64,000 nucleotides of DNA from Oscillospiraceae bacterium (GTDB taxonomy: Bacteria > Bacillota > Clostridia > Oscillospirales > Ruminococcaceae), in NCBI GenBank assembly GCA_025757985.1, contig CP107210.1, forward strand, positions 186,001 through 250,000, given 5' to 3'. The position numbers were made by a program, and so were the translations under genes. Position 1 is the first letter of the stretch. Every line of letters begins with the position of its first letter. The notes under the pieces were generated by a model, which ran no database searches, was not told where the DNA came from, and saw nothing but the letters and a program-made list of their open reading frames with translations. This document shows, piece by piece, positions 20,964 through 30,210 of this stretch.

Positions 20964-23090
20964 ATGGCTACGCCGAGAGATGTATCTCTGCAAATGACCC
21001 GTAACATCGGTATCATGGCCCACATCGACGCAGGTAAGACCACCACCACCGAGCGCATCCTGTACTACACCGGTATTAACCATAAGATCGGTGAAGTTCA
21101 TGACGGCGCTGCCACGATGGACTGGATGGAACAGGAGCAGGAGCGTGGTATCACTATCACCTCTGCTGCTACCACCTGCTATTGGAGCCATACCGAGACT
21201 CAGCACGATCCGGCTCTCTTCAAGAAGAACCGTCATCGTATCAACATCATCGACACCCCGGGCCACGTTGACTTCACTGTTGAGGTTCAGCGTTCCCTGC
21301 GCGTTCTGGACGGCTCTGTTACCGTTCTGGCCGCCAAGGGTGGCGTTGAGCCGCAGTCTGAGACCGTTTGGCGTCAGGCTGACGAGTACAAGGTTCCCCG
21401 CATGGTCTACGTCAACAAGATGGATACCATGGGTGCCGATTTCTACCGCTGCGTTCAGATGCTCCATGATCGTCTGCACGCCAACGGTGTGCCCATCCAG
21501 CTGCCTGTTGGTCAGGAGGATACTTTCAAGGGTATCATCGACCTGATCGACATGCAGGCTGACATCTACTATGATGACATGGGCAATGATGTCCGCGTTG
21601 AGCCTATTCCTGAGGATATGCAGGAGAAGGCTCAGGAGTACCATGACAAGCTGATCGAGGCTGTTGCCGAGACCGACGAAGAGCTCATGATGAAGTACCT
21701 GGACGGCGAAGAGCTGACCAAGGAAGAAATCAAGGCGGCTCTGCGTAAGGCTACCATCTCTAACGAGATCGTTCCCGTTGTCTGCGGCTCCTCCTACAAG
21801 AACCGCGGCGTTCAGAAGCTGCTGGATGCCATTGTTGACTACATGCCGGCTCCTACCGACGTTGCAGCCATCAAGGGCACCAACCCCGAGACCGGCGAGG
21901 AGGAGGATCGTATCTCCTCCGACGACCAGCCGTTCGCAGCTTTGGCCTTCAAGATCATGACTGACCCGTATGTCGGTAAGCTCTGCTTCTTCCGTGTGTA
22001 CTCCGGTACGCTGGACGCAGGCACTACCGTCTACAACTCTGTCAAGGATAACAACGAGCGTATCGGCCGTATCCTGCAGATGCACGCCAACAACCGTAAG
22101 GACATCGACACCGTTTACGCGGGCGATATTGCGGCTGCTGTCGGCCTGAAGAATACCACCACCGGTGACACGCTGTGCGACGAGAAGCACCCCATCATTC
22201 TGGAGTCCATGAACTTCCCGGAGCCTGTTATCCGCGTTGCCATCGAGCCCAAGACCAAGGCTGGCTCCGAGAAGATGGGCATTGCTCTGGCAAAGCTCGC
22301 TGAGGAGGATCCGACCTTCCGTACCTGGACCGATGAAGAGACCGGTCAGACCATCATCGCCGGCATGGGCGAGCTCCATCTGGAGATTATCGTCGACCGT
22401 CTGCTGCGTGAGTTCAAGGTCGAGGCTAATGTTGGCGCTCCGCAGGTTGCTTACCGCGAGACCATTCGCAAGGAAGCCAATCAGGAGACCAAGTACGCCC
22501 GCCAGTCCGGCGGTAAGGGCCAGTATGGTCACGTCAAGATCAAGCTGGAGCCCAACCCCGGCAAGGGTTATGAGTTCGTCAACGGTGTCGTTGGCGGCGC
22601 TATCCCGAAGGAATATATTCCCGCTGTTGACAACGGTATTCAGGGCGCTATGAAGGCGGGTGTTCTCGCCGGTTATCCCGTCGTGGATGTCAAGGTCACC
22701 CTGTGGGATGGTTCTTATCATGAGGTCGACTCCTCTGAAATGGCGTTCTCCATCGCCGGTTCTATGGCATTCAAGGAGGCCATGAAGAAGTGCGATCCCG
22801 TCATCATGGAGCCCATCATGAAGGTCAATGTTATCGTGCCTGATGAGTACATGGGCAACGTTATCGGCGACCTGAACAGCCGTCGCGGCCAGATCAACAA
22901 TCAGGAGTCCGAGGGTGGCACGGCTCGTGTTACTGCTCTGGTTCCTCTGTCCGAGATGTTCGGTTATGCTACCGACCTGCGCTCCAAGACGCAGGGTCGT
23001 GGCCAGTACTCCATGGAGCCTGATGAGTATCAGCAGGTTCCCAAGAGCGTTGCCGACAAGATCATGGCCGACCGCGCTCACAAAGCCTGA
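20964..23090 (+). CDS. fusA: Elongation factor G
   Basis: 708 residues. The GTPase that drives translocation on the ribosome. G1 is AHIDAGKTTTTERIL (residues about 19-33), G3 is DTPGHVDFTVEVQRSL, and G4 is NKMD. Domain II starts near residue 300, and domains III-V follow, with RSKTQGRGQYSMEPDEYQQV near the C-terminus. The SD GAGGAGG lies in the 25-base gap after rpsG. Wild-type length and motifs suggest the canonical translocation factor and not a ribosome-protection paralogue. Confidence 0.98.
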   Translation: MATPRDVSLQMTRNIGIMAHIDAGKTTTTERILYYTGINHKIGEVHDGAATMDWMEQEQERGITITSAATTCYWSHTETQHDPALFKKNRHRINIIDTPGHVDFTVEVQRSLRVLDGSVTVLAAKGGVEPQSETVWRQADEYKVPRMVYVNKMDTMGADFYRCVQMLHDRLHANGVPIQLPVGQEDTFKGIIDLIDMQADIYYDDMGNDVRVEPIPEDMQEKAQEYHDKLIEAVAETDEELMMKYLDGEELTKEEIKAALRKATISNEIVPVVCGSSYKNRGVQKLLDAIVDYMPAPTDVAAIKGTNPETGEEEDRISSDDQPFAALAFKIMTDPYVGKLCFFRVYSGTLDAGTTVYNSVKDNNERIGRILQMHANNRKDIDTVYAGDIAAAVGLKNTTTGDTLCDEKHPIILESMNFPEPVIRVAIEPKTKAGSEKMGIALAKLAEEDPTFRTWTDEETGQTIIAGMGELHLEIIVDRLLREFKVEANVGAPQVAYRETIRKEANQETKYARQSGGKGQYGHVKIKLEPNPGKGYEFVNGVVGGAIPKEYIPAVDNGIQGAMKAGVLAGYPVVDVKVTLWDGSYHEVDSSEMAFSIAGSMAFKEAMKKCDPVIMEPIMKVNVIVPDEYMGNVIGDLNSRRGQINNQESEGGTARVTALVPLSEMFGYATDLRSKTQGRGQYSMEPDEYQQVPKSVADKIMADRAHKA

Positions 23091-23119
23091 TTTTATAAGT
23101 CATACTTTATAAAATAGAC

Positions 23120-23148
23120 TTGCTTTTTCTCTTTAAATTTTGTATGAT
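23120..23148 (+). promoter_or_regulatory. Separate promoter for tuf
   Basis: TTGCTT at 23120-23125, 17 bases, then TATGAT at 23143-23148, in the 107-base gap between fusA and tuf. It allows extra EF-Tu synthesis apart from the str operon. Confidence 0.7.
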
Positions 23149-23197
23149 AGTCTTACGCAAGACTACCAAATGTTTTAATTAAAGGAGGACACTTCCA

Positions 23198-24403
23198 ATG
23201 GCTGAAAAGGAAAAATTTGACCGCTCTTTGGAGCATGTCAACATTGGTACCATCGGTCACGTTGACCACGGCAAGACCACTCTGACCGCTGCCATCACCA
23301 AGACTCTGGCTCTGAAGGGCGATGCCGACTTCATGGATTACTCCAGCATCGACAAGGCTCCCGAGGAGAAGGCTCGTGGCATCACGATCAACACTGCTCA
23401 CGTTGAGTACCACACCGAGAAGCGTCACTACGCCCACGTTGACTGCCCGGGCCATGCTGACTACATCAAGAACATGATCACCGGTGCTGCTCAGATGGAC
23501 GGCGCTATTCTGGTCGTCGCTGCTACCGATGGTCCCATGCCCCAGACCCGTGAGCACATCCTGCTCGCCCGTCAGGTCGGCGTGCCCAAGATCGTTGTCT
23601 TCATGAACAAGTGCGACATGGTTGACGATGAGGAGCTGCTGGATCTGGTTGAGATGGAGATCCGTGAGCTGCTGAACGAGTATGACTTCGATGGCGACAA
23701 CACCCCCATCATCCGTGGTTCTGCTCTGAAGGCTCTGGAGAGCACCAGCACCGATCCCAACGCCCCCGAGTACAAGTGCATTTGGGAGCTGATGGATGCT
23801 GTTGATACCTACATCCCCACTCCTGACCGTGCTGCTGACAAGCCCTTCCTGATGCCCGTTGAGGACGTTATGACCATCTCCGGCCGTGGCACCGTTGCTA
23901 CCGGTCGTGTCGAGCGTGGCACTGCTCACGTTGGCGATCAGATGGAGATCGTTGGTATCAAGGAAGAGAAGATGACCACCACCATCACCGGTCTGGAGAT
24001 GTTCCGCAAGAGCCTCGAGTTCGCTCAGGCTGGCGACAACATCGGTGCCCTGCTGCGTGGCGTTGACCGTGACCAGATCGAGCGCGGCCAGTGCCTGTGC
24101 AAGCCCGGTTCTGTTCATCCCCACACCACCTTCGACGGTCACGTTTACGTCCTGAAGAAGGAAGAGGGCGGCCGTCATACCCCGTTCTTCAACAACTATC
24201 GTCCTCAGTTCTACTTCCGTACCACCGATGTTACCGGCATCATCACCCTGCCCGAGGGCACTGAGATGTGCATGCCCGGCGACAACGTTGATATGCACGT
24301 TGAGCTGATCACCCCCGTTGCCATGGAGGAGGGCCTGCGTTTCGCTATCCGCGAGGGCGGCCACACCGTTGGTTCCGGCGTTGTTTCCAAGATCGAGAAG
24401 TAA
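23198..24403 (+). CDS. tuf: Elongation factor Tu
   Basis: 401 residues. Delivers aminoacyl-tRNA to the ribosome. GTP motifs are intact: GHVDHGKTTLTAAIT (G1), RGITINTAHVEY (G2), DCPGHADYIKNM (G3), NKCD (G4) and SALKAL (G5). Domains 2 and 3 follow (GRGTVATGRVERG, PFFNNYRPQFYFRTTDVTG). It ends GGHTVGSGVVSKIEK. The SD AAAGGAGG is strong and a dedicated promoter precedes it. The coding sequence is rich in U-ending codons compared with neighbours such as dnaG, typical of a highly expressed gene. A terminator follows. Confidence 0.98.
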   Translation: MAEKEKFDRSLEHVNIGTIGHVDHGKTTLTAAITKTLALKGDADFMDYSSIDKAPEEKARGITINTAHVEYHTEKRHYAHVDCPGHADYIKNMITGAAQMDGAILVVAATDGPMPQTREHILLARQVGVPKIVVFMNKCDMVDDEELLDLVEMEIRELLNEYDFDGDNTPIIRGSALKALESTSTDPNAPEYKCIWELMDAVDTYIPTPDRAADKPFLMPVEDVMTISGRGTVATGRVERGTAHVGDQMEIVGIKEEKMTTTITGLEMFRKSLEFAQAGDNIGALLRGVDRDQIERGQCLCKPGSVHPHTTFDGHVYVLKKEEGGRHTPFFNNYRPQFYFRTTDVTGIITLPEGTEMCMPGDNVDMHVELITPVAMEEGLRFAIREGGHTVGSGVVSKIEK

Positions 24404-24427
24404 TTTCTTGCTCTGAAAAGCAATACT

Positions 24428-24463
24428 ATGGGCGCTGTCCGCAAGGGCAGCGCCCATTTTTTG
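24428..24463 (+). terminator. Terminator of tuf
   Basis: ATGGGCGCTG pairs with CAGCGCCCAT and is followed by TTTTTT. Confidence 0.93.
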
Positions 24464-24505
24464 TACCCATCAGCCTGCCGCAGGAACCGCCGTAACAGGC
24501 AGCAG

Positions 24506-24560
24506 GAAAAAACAAAGAAGCCATACGGAGCAGGTGAGTATGCCTGTTCCGTATGGCTTT
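24506..24560 (-). terminator. Terminator of the pectin operon (minus strand)
   Basis: AAGCCATACGG pairs with CCGTATGGCTT. On the minus strand the stem is followed by a T-rich run (complement of GGAAAAAACAAAG). Confidence 0.8.
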
Positions 24561-24572
24561 TATTGTTGGTGC

Positions 24573-25547
24573 TTATACAAGCCCGAATTCGGCCCGCAAA
24601 CGCGCCAGCATTGCACGCTGGGCATCCGCCTCGGCAATGCTATCTACGCTGCCAAAGGCGCGCGCAGGGGCGCTGCCGGGGCCTGTGGAGCCGTATTCGC
24701 CGAAGCGTGCGGTCTTTTCGTTCTCGGGGTCATGCCAGTTGTCCCAGCCGCCGGCGCAGACTTCCTCGCTCAGGGAGCAGTCCAGCCAGTAGCAGGCCGC
24801 GTCAGCGCGCCACGGGCGGCCCAGATAGACGCTGCCGGGGGCGCAGTTGCCCGCTACGGTGCAGTCTACAAAGAGGTAGCCGGGCTTGCCAGCGGGGGTG
24901 CTGGGGGCCGTGATGTAGCAGATGCCGGTCTTGTGGTGCCACGGCTCAATGCGGCAGCTGTCAAACACAGCATTGGCCCCGCCAAAGATAAAATCAATGT
25001 TGCCGCGGATCGTGCAGCGGCGGTAATACTGGGTCGTGTCCAACCGGGGGGCATTCTCGCGCGGGCCGCGGAAGCCATTCTTCTCACGCTCCTGCAGGGG
25101 CAGGGGAGCGGTGAAAAGGGTGTCCTGATTGCCGTAGAGGTTTACATCCTCCATCAGCACACGGCTGGCATCAGCATAGGCGGCAAGCGCCTGACCGGCC
25201 TTTGCACCGTCACCGGCGTTATTCTGGATGGTCAGGTTGCGCACGACCGCCTTGCCGCCGCCCAGAAACAGCGTTTCGCTGCGGAAGGTGCCGGTCTTGG
25301 CCTCGCCCGGCCATGGGTCACGGCCGCCGACAGAGGCGGTGATAACGGTGGCATTGCGGTACTCGCCCTCAATGATATAGTCAGCCAGCTCGATGAAGGG
25401 CCGCTCCTCATAGATGCCGTGCTTGATGTAGAAGCGCACCGGCAGCTCCGGCGTTTCGGCGCAGGCCGCCACGGCTTCCGTCAGGGTGCGGTAATCGCCG
25501 CGGCCGCTCTCGTCCACGACCAGTGTTTTTCTTTCGTGTTCAGCCAT
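24573..25547 (-). CDS. Pectin methylesterase, CE8
   Basis: 324 residues, a right-handed beta-helix carbohydrate esterase family 8 protein that removes methyl esters from (oligo)galacturonates. Active-site segments are visible: YGNQDTLFT near residue 140, GNIDFIFGGANAVFD near 185 with the catalytic Asp, and YLGRPWR near 250; the N-terminal VDESGRGDYRTLTEAV is typical. No signal peptide is present, so it probably acts in the cytosol on imported methylated oligosaccharides. Its ATG (25547-25545) overlaps the TGA of the gene before it by one base, implying translational coupling. It is the last gene of the pectin operon. Family assignment is firm; cytosolic location is inferred. Confidence 0.92.
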   Translation of the reverse strand: MAEHERKTLVVDESGRGDYRTLTEAVAACAETPELPVRFYIKHGIYEERPFIELADYIIEGEYRNATVITASVGGRDPWPGEAKTGTFRSETLFLGGGKAVVRNLTIQNNAGDGAKAGQALAAYADASRVLMEDVNLYGNQDTLFTAPLPLQEREKNGFRGPRENAPRLDTTQYYRRCTIRGNIDFIFGGANAVFDSCRIEPWHHKTGICYITAPSTPAGKPGYLFVDCTVAGNCAPGSVYLGRPWRADAACYWLDCSLSEEVCAGGWDNWHDPENEKTARFGEYGSTGPGSAPARAFGSVDSIAEADAQRAMLARLRAEFGLV

Positions 25548-26372
25548 CAGAAAAATCCTTTCATAAAAGCGATGTCACTGGCCGCACGCGCCGGCACAGC
25601 CTCCTCGCGCAGCACCGGAAGAGCGGCTGGGGCAGCTGGCGCAGCATGGCAAACGCCCCGGCATAGTCGGTGCGGCTCTCCTCTAAGCTGGTGTGCAGCA
25701 GGCTGCCGTCCGGCGCAAACGCTTGCCCTTTGAAATGGACAGCCACGATCTGATCCCCCAGCAGTGCGCCCATATCGTACCAGATGCGGTCCTGTGCGTC
25801 TACATTCTCAGCAGATACAAGGTTGCTCATGTCAAAGATGACCTTCAGATTCGGGCTGCGCATCGTGGTCCAGAATGTGGCGCGTGGCTGCGGCGGAGTT
25901 CATGCTGTGATAGGTCACAGGCTCGATGCTACGGTAACGCCGAGCGTCTCGGCAGCGGGCAAAATCTCTGCCAGACTGCGGCAGAGAAGCTCCTGCGCCT
26001 GCGCACGGGTCGTCCCGGCAGGCTGCTTGGACATGGCGGTGGTTTCGGTGCCGATGCACCCGGCCCCCAGCGCCTTGCATACAGCCAGCTGGCTCTTGAA
26101 ATCGGCTACATTGCAAAGGCGGCTCTCATCATTTATGGCCAGCTCGACATAGGTGCCCAGCACGGCGACCTGAATACGGTGTGCTTTTTCGGCTGCAACC
26201 GTCTCGGCCACCAGCGCATCCGTCACATCGGCGTAGCTCTTTACAGAGGGGACGCATTTTTATATGCAAGCTGCACAGCCGCAAAGCCATCGGCAGAGAC
26301 CTGCCCGAACAGCTCCTCCGGCGTGCCCTTGCCATAGTCGTGCAGGCGGGCGCCTACAATAAAATTCGGCAT
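25547..26372 (-). CDS. Sugar phosphate isomerase/epimerase-like TIM-barrel protein, split by four indels
   Basis: Reconstructed at about 276 residues. It begins MPNFIVGARLHDYGKGTPEEL at 26372 behind AAGGAGG and continues through VLGTYVELAINDESRL, TTAMSKQP, TYHSMNS and PNLKVIFDMSNLV to WYDMGALLGDQIVAVHFKGQ. The order of metal-site segments fits the xylose-isomerase-like AP_endonuc_2 superfamily. Frame changes are needed near 26250 (GCGTCCCC), 25927 (GTAGCATCG), 25866 and 25618. Coding quality between breaks stays high, so sequence error is likelier than decay. In a pectin operon it may act on galacturonate-derived sugar acids, but the substrate is unknown. It overlaps the esterase start by one base and follows the GH105 gene by 12 bases. 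Confidence 0.7.
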
Positions 26373-26384
26373 GGTGCAGCCTCC

Positions 26385-27537
26385 TTACTTCTTGCGCGCG
26401 GCGAGGATCTCGGTGTAGGCCAGCAGCAGGGGACCGACACCTTTGGCGTCGTTCTCAACGACCGGCTCGCTGAAATAGTAGGCAAGGCTGCCGTCGCGGC
26501 GGTAGCGCCGCCAAGCCCGGCCACCAGACAGATGCCGCCAAGCTGCAGGGCACCGTCTGCGCCCCACGCCGAGATGACGGTCGCAGGTGCCGTAGAAGGC
26601 CTTCTCGCCGTAGGCGGCGTACCGCTTGGGCAGGTAGCCAAGGCGCACACCCCTTCAGCACGGCGTAGGCGAACAGCGCACTGCCGGAGGTCTCCAGATA
26701 GTTGCCCTCCACACCGGCCTTGTCGATGACCTGCCAGAACATGCCGCTCTCGGCATCCTGGAACGCGATCATTGCGTCCACAGCGTCCTTGAGCATCGAC
26801 ATGATTGCGCGGTACTCATAATAGAGCATATCGTCCATGCGCTCGAGCACATCGACCATCGCAACAAGGAACCAGCCCATGGCACGCAGCCAGAAGTTGG
26901 CGCTGCAGCCGGTCACGGGGTCGGCCCAGTACATCTCGCGGCTCTCGTCATAGCCGTGGTAGTACAGGCCGGTTTTGGGGTCCTTCATGTGCTTCTGGAT
27001 ATTCATGAACTGTTTGTAGCTGTCAATGCAGCCGTGCATCCCGTTGCAGCGTGTTTCATACTCCATGTAGAAGGGCTGGGCCATGTAGGTGCCGTCCAGC
27101 CAGACCTGATTCGGGTAGATTTTTTTGTGCCAGAAGTTGCCCTCCTTGGTGCGGGGCTGGGTCTCCAGCTGGCTGCGGATCGTCTCGATGGCATCGCGGT
27201 AGTGCTGCTCGCCGGTCAGGTCATAGAGGGTGAACAGGTTCTTGCCCTGATTCACATTGTCAAGGTTGTACTCCTGCGGGTCATAGGTCTCAATGACGCC
27301 GTGATCCTTGACAAAATAATCGAGAAAATTGCGGGAGAAGGCCAGAAACTTCTCGTCCCCGGTCGTCTGGTAGAGGCTCAGACAGGCGGTGATCATGCAG
27401 CCGTCGATGTAATTCCATTTGTTCGGCTTGCCGCTGCGCACCTTTTCAATGTTCCAGAGCGGTGCTTCGGCGGTGGAGCCGGCAATCAGGTAATCTACAT
27501 AGTGGCCCAGTGTGGTCAGAATCTCGTCATGGGTCAT
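26385..27537 (-). CDS. Unsaturated (rhamno)galacturonyl hydrolase, GH105; C-terminal part broken by indels
   Basis: About 384 residues when repaired. GH105 enzymes (YteR/YesR type) remove the unsaturated uronic acid from pectin-lyase products. Typical (alpha/alpha)6-barrel segments are seen: KPNKWNYIDGCMI near residue 40, YPNQVWLDGTYMAQPFYMEYE near 140 with the catalytic Asp, and WADPVTGCSANFWLRAMGWFLVAMVDVL near 205. From about 26650 downward the frame changes three times (near 26647, 26580 and 26510), yet the family ending YYFSEPVVENDAKGVGPLLLAYTEI is intact. No signal peptide is present, so it is cytosolic. The start at 27537 has GAGGAGG inside the end of the upstream GH28 gene. Confidence 0.87.
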
Positions 27538-27540
27538 GGT

Positions 27541-29094
27541 TCAGTCCTCCTCATAGCGGTCAACATGGGTCAGCTGCAGGCGCTCGCCCTCGTAACCGGT
27601 AATTTCTACATTGTGCAGTGCGATCTTGCGCACATTCTCGGCGTGGATGCCTACCTTGCAGCTGGCGCCTGCGCCGCACATCATGGCTGCCTGCCCGGGG
27701 CGCGCATCGGGTGCAAAGCTGATCTTCACATCCCGCATTGTCACGCCCTCGATGGGCTGCTCCGGCAGACCGCTGAACCAGCAGCCCGCATACTGGGCAT
27801 CGGTGGCTACGATATGCTCCATCTCCAGCTTGCCGAGGGTCGGGGTCGTATCGTCCACGGGCTGAGGCTCATGCGTCTGTACATAGTCGGTGCGGCCGTC
27901 CGGGTCGCAGAAATAGAACATGTTGATGACAAAGGGCGTCAGAACGCCGTCCATCACGACATTGCGGAAAGCCAGCCCGTCAATGACCGCGTACTTGCCG
28001 CGGCCGCGGCGGGTCTTGACGCGTAAGCCCCGGTCGGTGTGGTCCATCAGGCACTGGGTCACTGTGACATTTTTGATGCCGCCGCTCATCTCGCTGCCGA
28101 TGACCAGACCGCCGTGACCGCGGCTCAGGCAGCAGTTGCGGATGATAACATTCTCGCAGGGGACATGCAGCTTCATGCCAAGGAACAGCTTGCTCGACTT
28201 GAGCGCAATGCAGTCGTCACCGACATGGACATGGTTGCCGATGATGTTGACATTCTTGCAGCTCTCGGGGTCGATGCCGTCCGTGTTGGGGCTTTGGGAG
28301 CTGTTGCGGATGCGGATGTTCAGAATGTCTACATTCTCGGAGTAGGTCGGATGAATCGTCCAAGAGTAGCTGTTGCAGGCCAGCACGCCGTGCAGTACAA
28401 CATTTTTGGCGCCGCTTGTAAAGAAAAGGCGGGGCCGCCATGCGATCTTCTTCTGCTTCGGGTTCTGGTACCAGTCGCCGTTCTGGGCGTTGCAGTCCAG
28501 CGTTCCCTCGCCGGTGATCGTCACATTCTCCGCGTTGATCACATTGATGAGTGCGGCAAAGCTGTCGAGGGGGTTGCCCTCCCACAGGGCCAGATACTGC
28601 TCGTCCTTTTCGTTATGGCAGGGGAGAACGCCCGGCAGGATCGGGTAGTCACGGCGGTCGGTGCCGCCGAGCAGCGTGCAGCCCTTTTCAAGATACAGGG
28701 TCGTATTGCTCTGCAAAAAGAGGCTCTGGGTGCGGTAGGTGCCTGCGGGCAGATAGACCGTACCGCCGGCCGGGCAGGTGGAAAGCGCCGCCTGCAGCTT
28801 GGCGGTGTTGTCAGTCACGCCGTCTGCCACAAGGCCGTAACGGCTGGCATCGACAAAAAAGCTCTCCTCTGCGGTGGTGAAGGTGAGCGTGTCGGTCACG
28901 CCGTCCAGCGTCACAGCAAGGGTATAGGTATGGGCAGGCTCAAGAGAATAGAGCGAAAATACGTTCGTATCCCCGCTGCAGACGGCGGCACCGTCCAGCG
29001 TGACGGTGTAGGGCGCCGGGGCGCGATAGCAGCTGTCATTGACCAGCTCAAACACCGCGCTGCGTGACATAGAACGAACAAGCGTGATTTTCAT
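27541..29094 (-). CDS. Polygalacturonase-type glycoside hydrolase, GH28
   Basis: 517 residues. An N-terminal beta-sandwich-like segment of about 85 residues precedes the right-handed beta-helix. All GH28 catalytic motifs are present: NTDGIDPES near residue 265, GDDCIALKS near 285, SRGHGGLVIGSEMSGG near 320 and RGLRVKT near 350. With no signal peptide it resembles the cytosolic exo-acting (digalacturonate or unsaturated-end) members, working on imported oligogalacturonides. It is the first gene of a four-gene minus-strand operon (GH28, GH105, TIM barrel, CE8), with gaps of only 3, 12 and -1 bases. It is divergent from the AraC regulator gene, the likely controller. Confidence 0.93.
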   Translation of the reverse strand: MKITLVRSMSRSAVFELVNDSCYRAPAPYTVTLDGAAVCSGDTNVFSLYSLEPAHTYTLAVTLDGVTDTLTFTTAEESFFVDASRYGLVADGVTDNTAKLQAALSTCPAGGTVYLPAGTYRTQSLFLQSNTTLYLEKGCTLLGGTDRRDYPILPGVLPCHNEKDEQYLALWEGNPLDSFAALINVINAENVTITGEGTLDCNAQNGDWYQNPKQKKIAWRPRLFFTSGAKNVVLHGVLACNSYSWTIHPTYSENVDILNIRIRNSSQSPNTDGIDPESCKNVNIIGNHVHVGDDCIALKSSKLFLGMKLHVPCENVIIRNCCLSRGHGGLVIGSEMSGGIKNVTVTQCLMDHTDRGLRVKTRRGRGKYAVIDGLAFRNVVMDGVLTPFVINMFYFCDPDGRTDYVQTHEPQPVDDTTPTLGKLEMEHIVATDAQYAGCWFSGLPEQPIEGVTMRDVKISFAPDARPGQAAMMCGAGASCKVGIHAENVRKIALHNVEITGYEGERLQLTHVDRYEED

Positions 29095-29095
29095 G

Positions 29096-29164
29096 AGTGA
29101 ACCCCCAAATGATTGAAAATTTGTATAAAAATAGTTTGAAAAACAGCAAAAATTGTGCTATCCT
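29096..29164. promoter_or_regulatory. Divergent promoter region of GH28 operon and araC-type gene
   Basis: Plus strand: TTGAAA at 29136, 17 bases, TATCCT at 29159-29164 with TGC before it. Minus strand: a weaker TTGCTG, 16 bases, TATACA overlapping it. Two direct TTGAAAA words at 29113-29119 and 29136-29142 lie 23 bases apart, the spacing expected for two half-sites of an AraC-type dimer. Confidence 0.55.
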
Positions 29165-29225
29165 TAGAAATAGAACAAGAATCAAACGCCGGGTGCAGCG
29201 CGCCGCGGCAGTCAGGAGCAGCAGT

Positions 29226-30089
29226 ATGGTTTTGGAATATGTCTACTCGCCCCATGTGGACTTTTTCATCGACCGGGTCGACCGTGATACCGGCTACGAG
29301 ATGGCCAGCTTCCATATCCACCATAAGTATGAGATCTACTATGAGATCGAGGGCAGCCGCCGCTATTTTATCGAGGATGCCGCCTACATCGTCAATGCGG
29401 GCAGTGTGGTGCTGATCGGTGAAAATCAGATCCATAAGACCGCCGCGCTGGGGGATGGTGCGTCCAGCCGCATCGTGGTCAACTTCAGCCGCGAGTTTCT
29501 TGATAAAATTACCGATTTGTTCCCGGATGTGGACTTCTTCTCTTTTTTGAGTGAGGAGCATAACCACCTGCTCTCGGTCATCACGGTCAAGCAGCAGAAC
29601 CATATCCAAGGCATACTGCAGCAGCTTCTTACCCTGCAGGAGGAAACCTCGCCCGAGGCCGATGCCATGCGCAGGATGCTGCTGGCAACGCTGCTGCTTG
29701 AGCTGAAGGAGCTCTGCCGCCAGCAGCAGGAGAAGGGCGGCGACAGCGGCCGCGTAAGCAACCACATCGTTGACCAGATTCAGGCCTATATCGCGGAGCA
29801 TTATGCGGAGAAGCTGACCCTGACCGGCATTGCCAACCAATTTTATATCAGCCCCTACTATCTCAGCCGCCTCTTTAAAAAGTCCATCAACCTCAGCCTG
29901 ATCGAGTACATCAACGGTGTGCGCATCAAGGCCGCGCAGAATCTGATTGAAAAATCCAACGAGAGCATCTCTGATATTGCCGAAAAGACCGGCTTTATGA
30001 CGACCGCGCATTTCCGCCGCGTGTTCAAGGATGCCACGGGGCTTTCCCCGCAGCAGTACCGGCAGTATTATAAGAGAGCGAATAAGTAA
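29226..30089 (+). CDS. AraC-family transcriptional regulator
   Basis: 287 residues from the ATG at 29226, which has AGGAG 7 bases upstream; a longer in-frame ORF starts at 29097 but crosses the promoter. The N-terminal half is a cupin-like sensor domain (SFHIHHKYEIYYEIEGSRRYF, then AGSVVLIGENQIHKTA). The C-terminal 100 residues hold two helix-turn-helix motifs: LTLTGIANQFYISPYYLSRLFKK and ISDIAEKTGFMTTAHFRRVFKDATGLSPQQYRQ. Members of this type bind a sugar or sugar acid and activate catabolic genes. Its divergent position next to GH28 and convergent position to the ABC importer suggest it controls both pectin units. A terminator follows. Confidence 0.92.
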   Translation: MVLEYVYSPHVDFFIDRVDRDTGYEMASFHIHHKYEIYYEIEGSRRYFIEDAAYIVNAGSVVLIGENQIHKTAALGDGASSRIVVNFSREFLDKITDLFPDVDFFSFLSEEHNHLLSVITVKQQNHIQGILQQLLTLQEETSPEADAMRRMLLATLLLELKELCRQQQEKGGDSGRVSNHIVDQIQAYIAEHYAEKLTLTGIANQFYISPYYLSRLFKKSINLSLIEYINGVRIKAAQNLIEKSNESISDIAEKTGFMTTAHFRRVFKDATGLSPQQYRQYYKRANK

Positions 30090-30096
30090 GAACAGG

Positions 30097-30126
30097 GAAG
30101 CGCTCCGCAAGGGGCGCTTTTTCTTT
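30097..30126 (+). terminator. Terminator of the araC-type gene
   Basis: AAGCGCTCC pairs with GGGGCGCTT around GCAA and is followed by TTTTCTTT. Confidence 0.88.
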
Positions 30127-30210
30127 AGGGCAATACCGCATAATTCTAAGTGCCGCAGCCGCCGGAATGGTGCTTAAGCCGTAAGGCGGGAATTATGCGG
30201 TGTTGCCTTA
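30127..30210. repeat. MITE-like element with 20-base inverted ends
   Basis: AGGGCAATACCGCATAATTC at the left end and GAATTATGCGGTGTTGCCTT at the right end are inverted repeats with three mismatches, enclosing 44 non-coding bases. Size and structure suit a small non-autonomous transposon. It directly abuts the next element. Confidence 0.7.

Noticed and set aside
26129..26650. Several short Arg-rich ORFs inside the TIM-barrel and GH105 region
   Set aside because: They are off-frame readings of the broken genes; only the pieces with family sequence were used.
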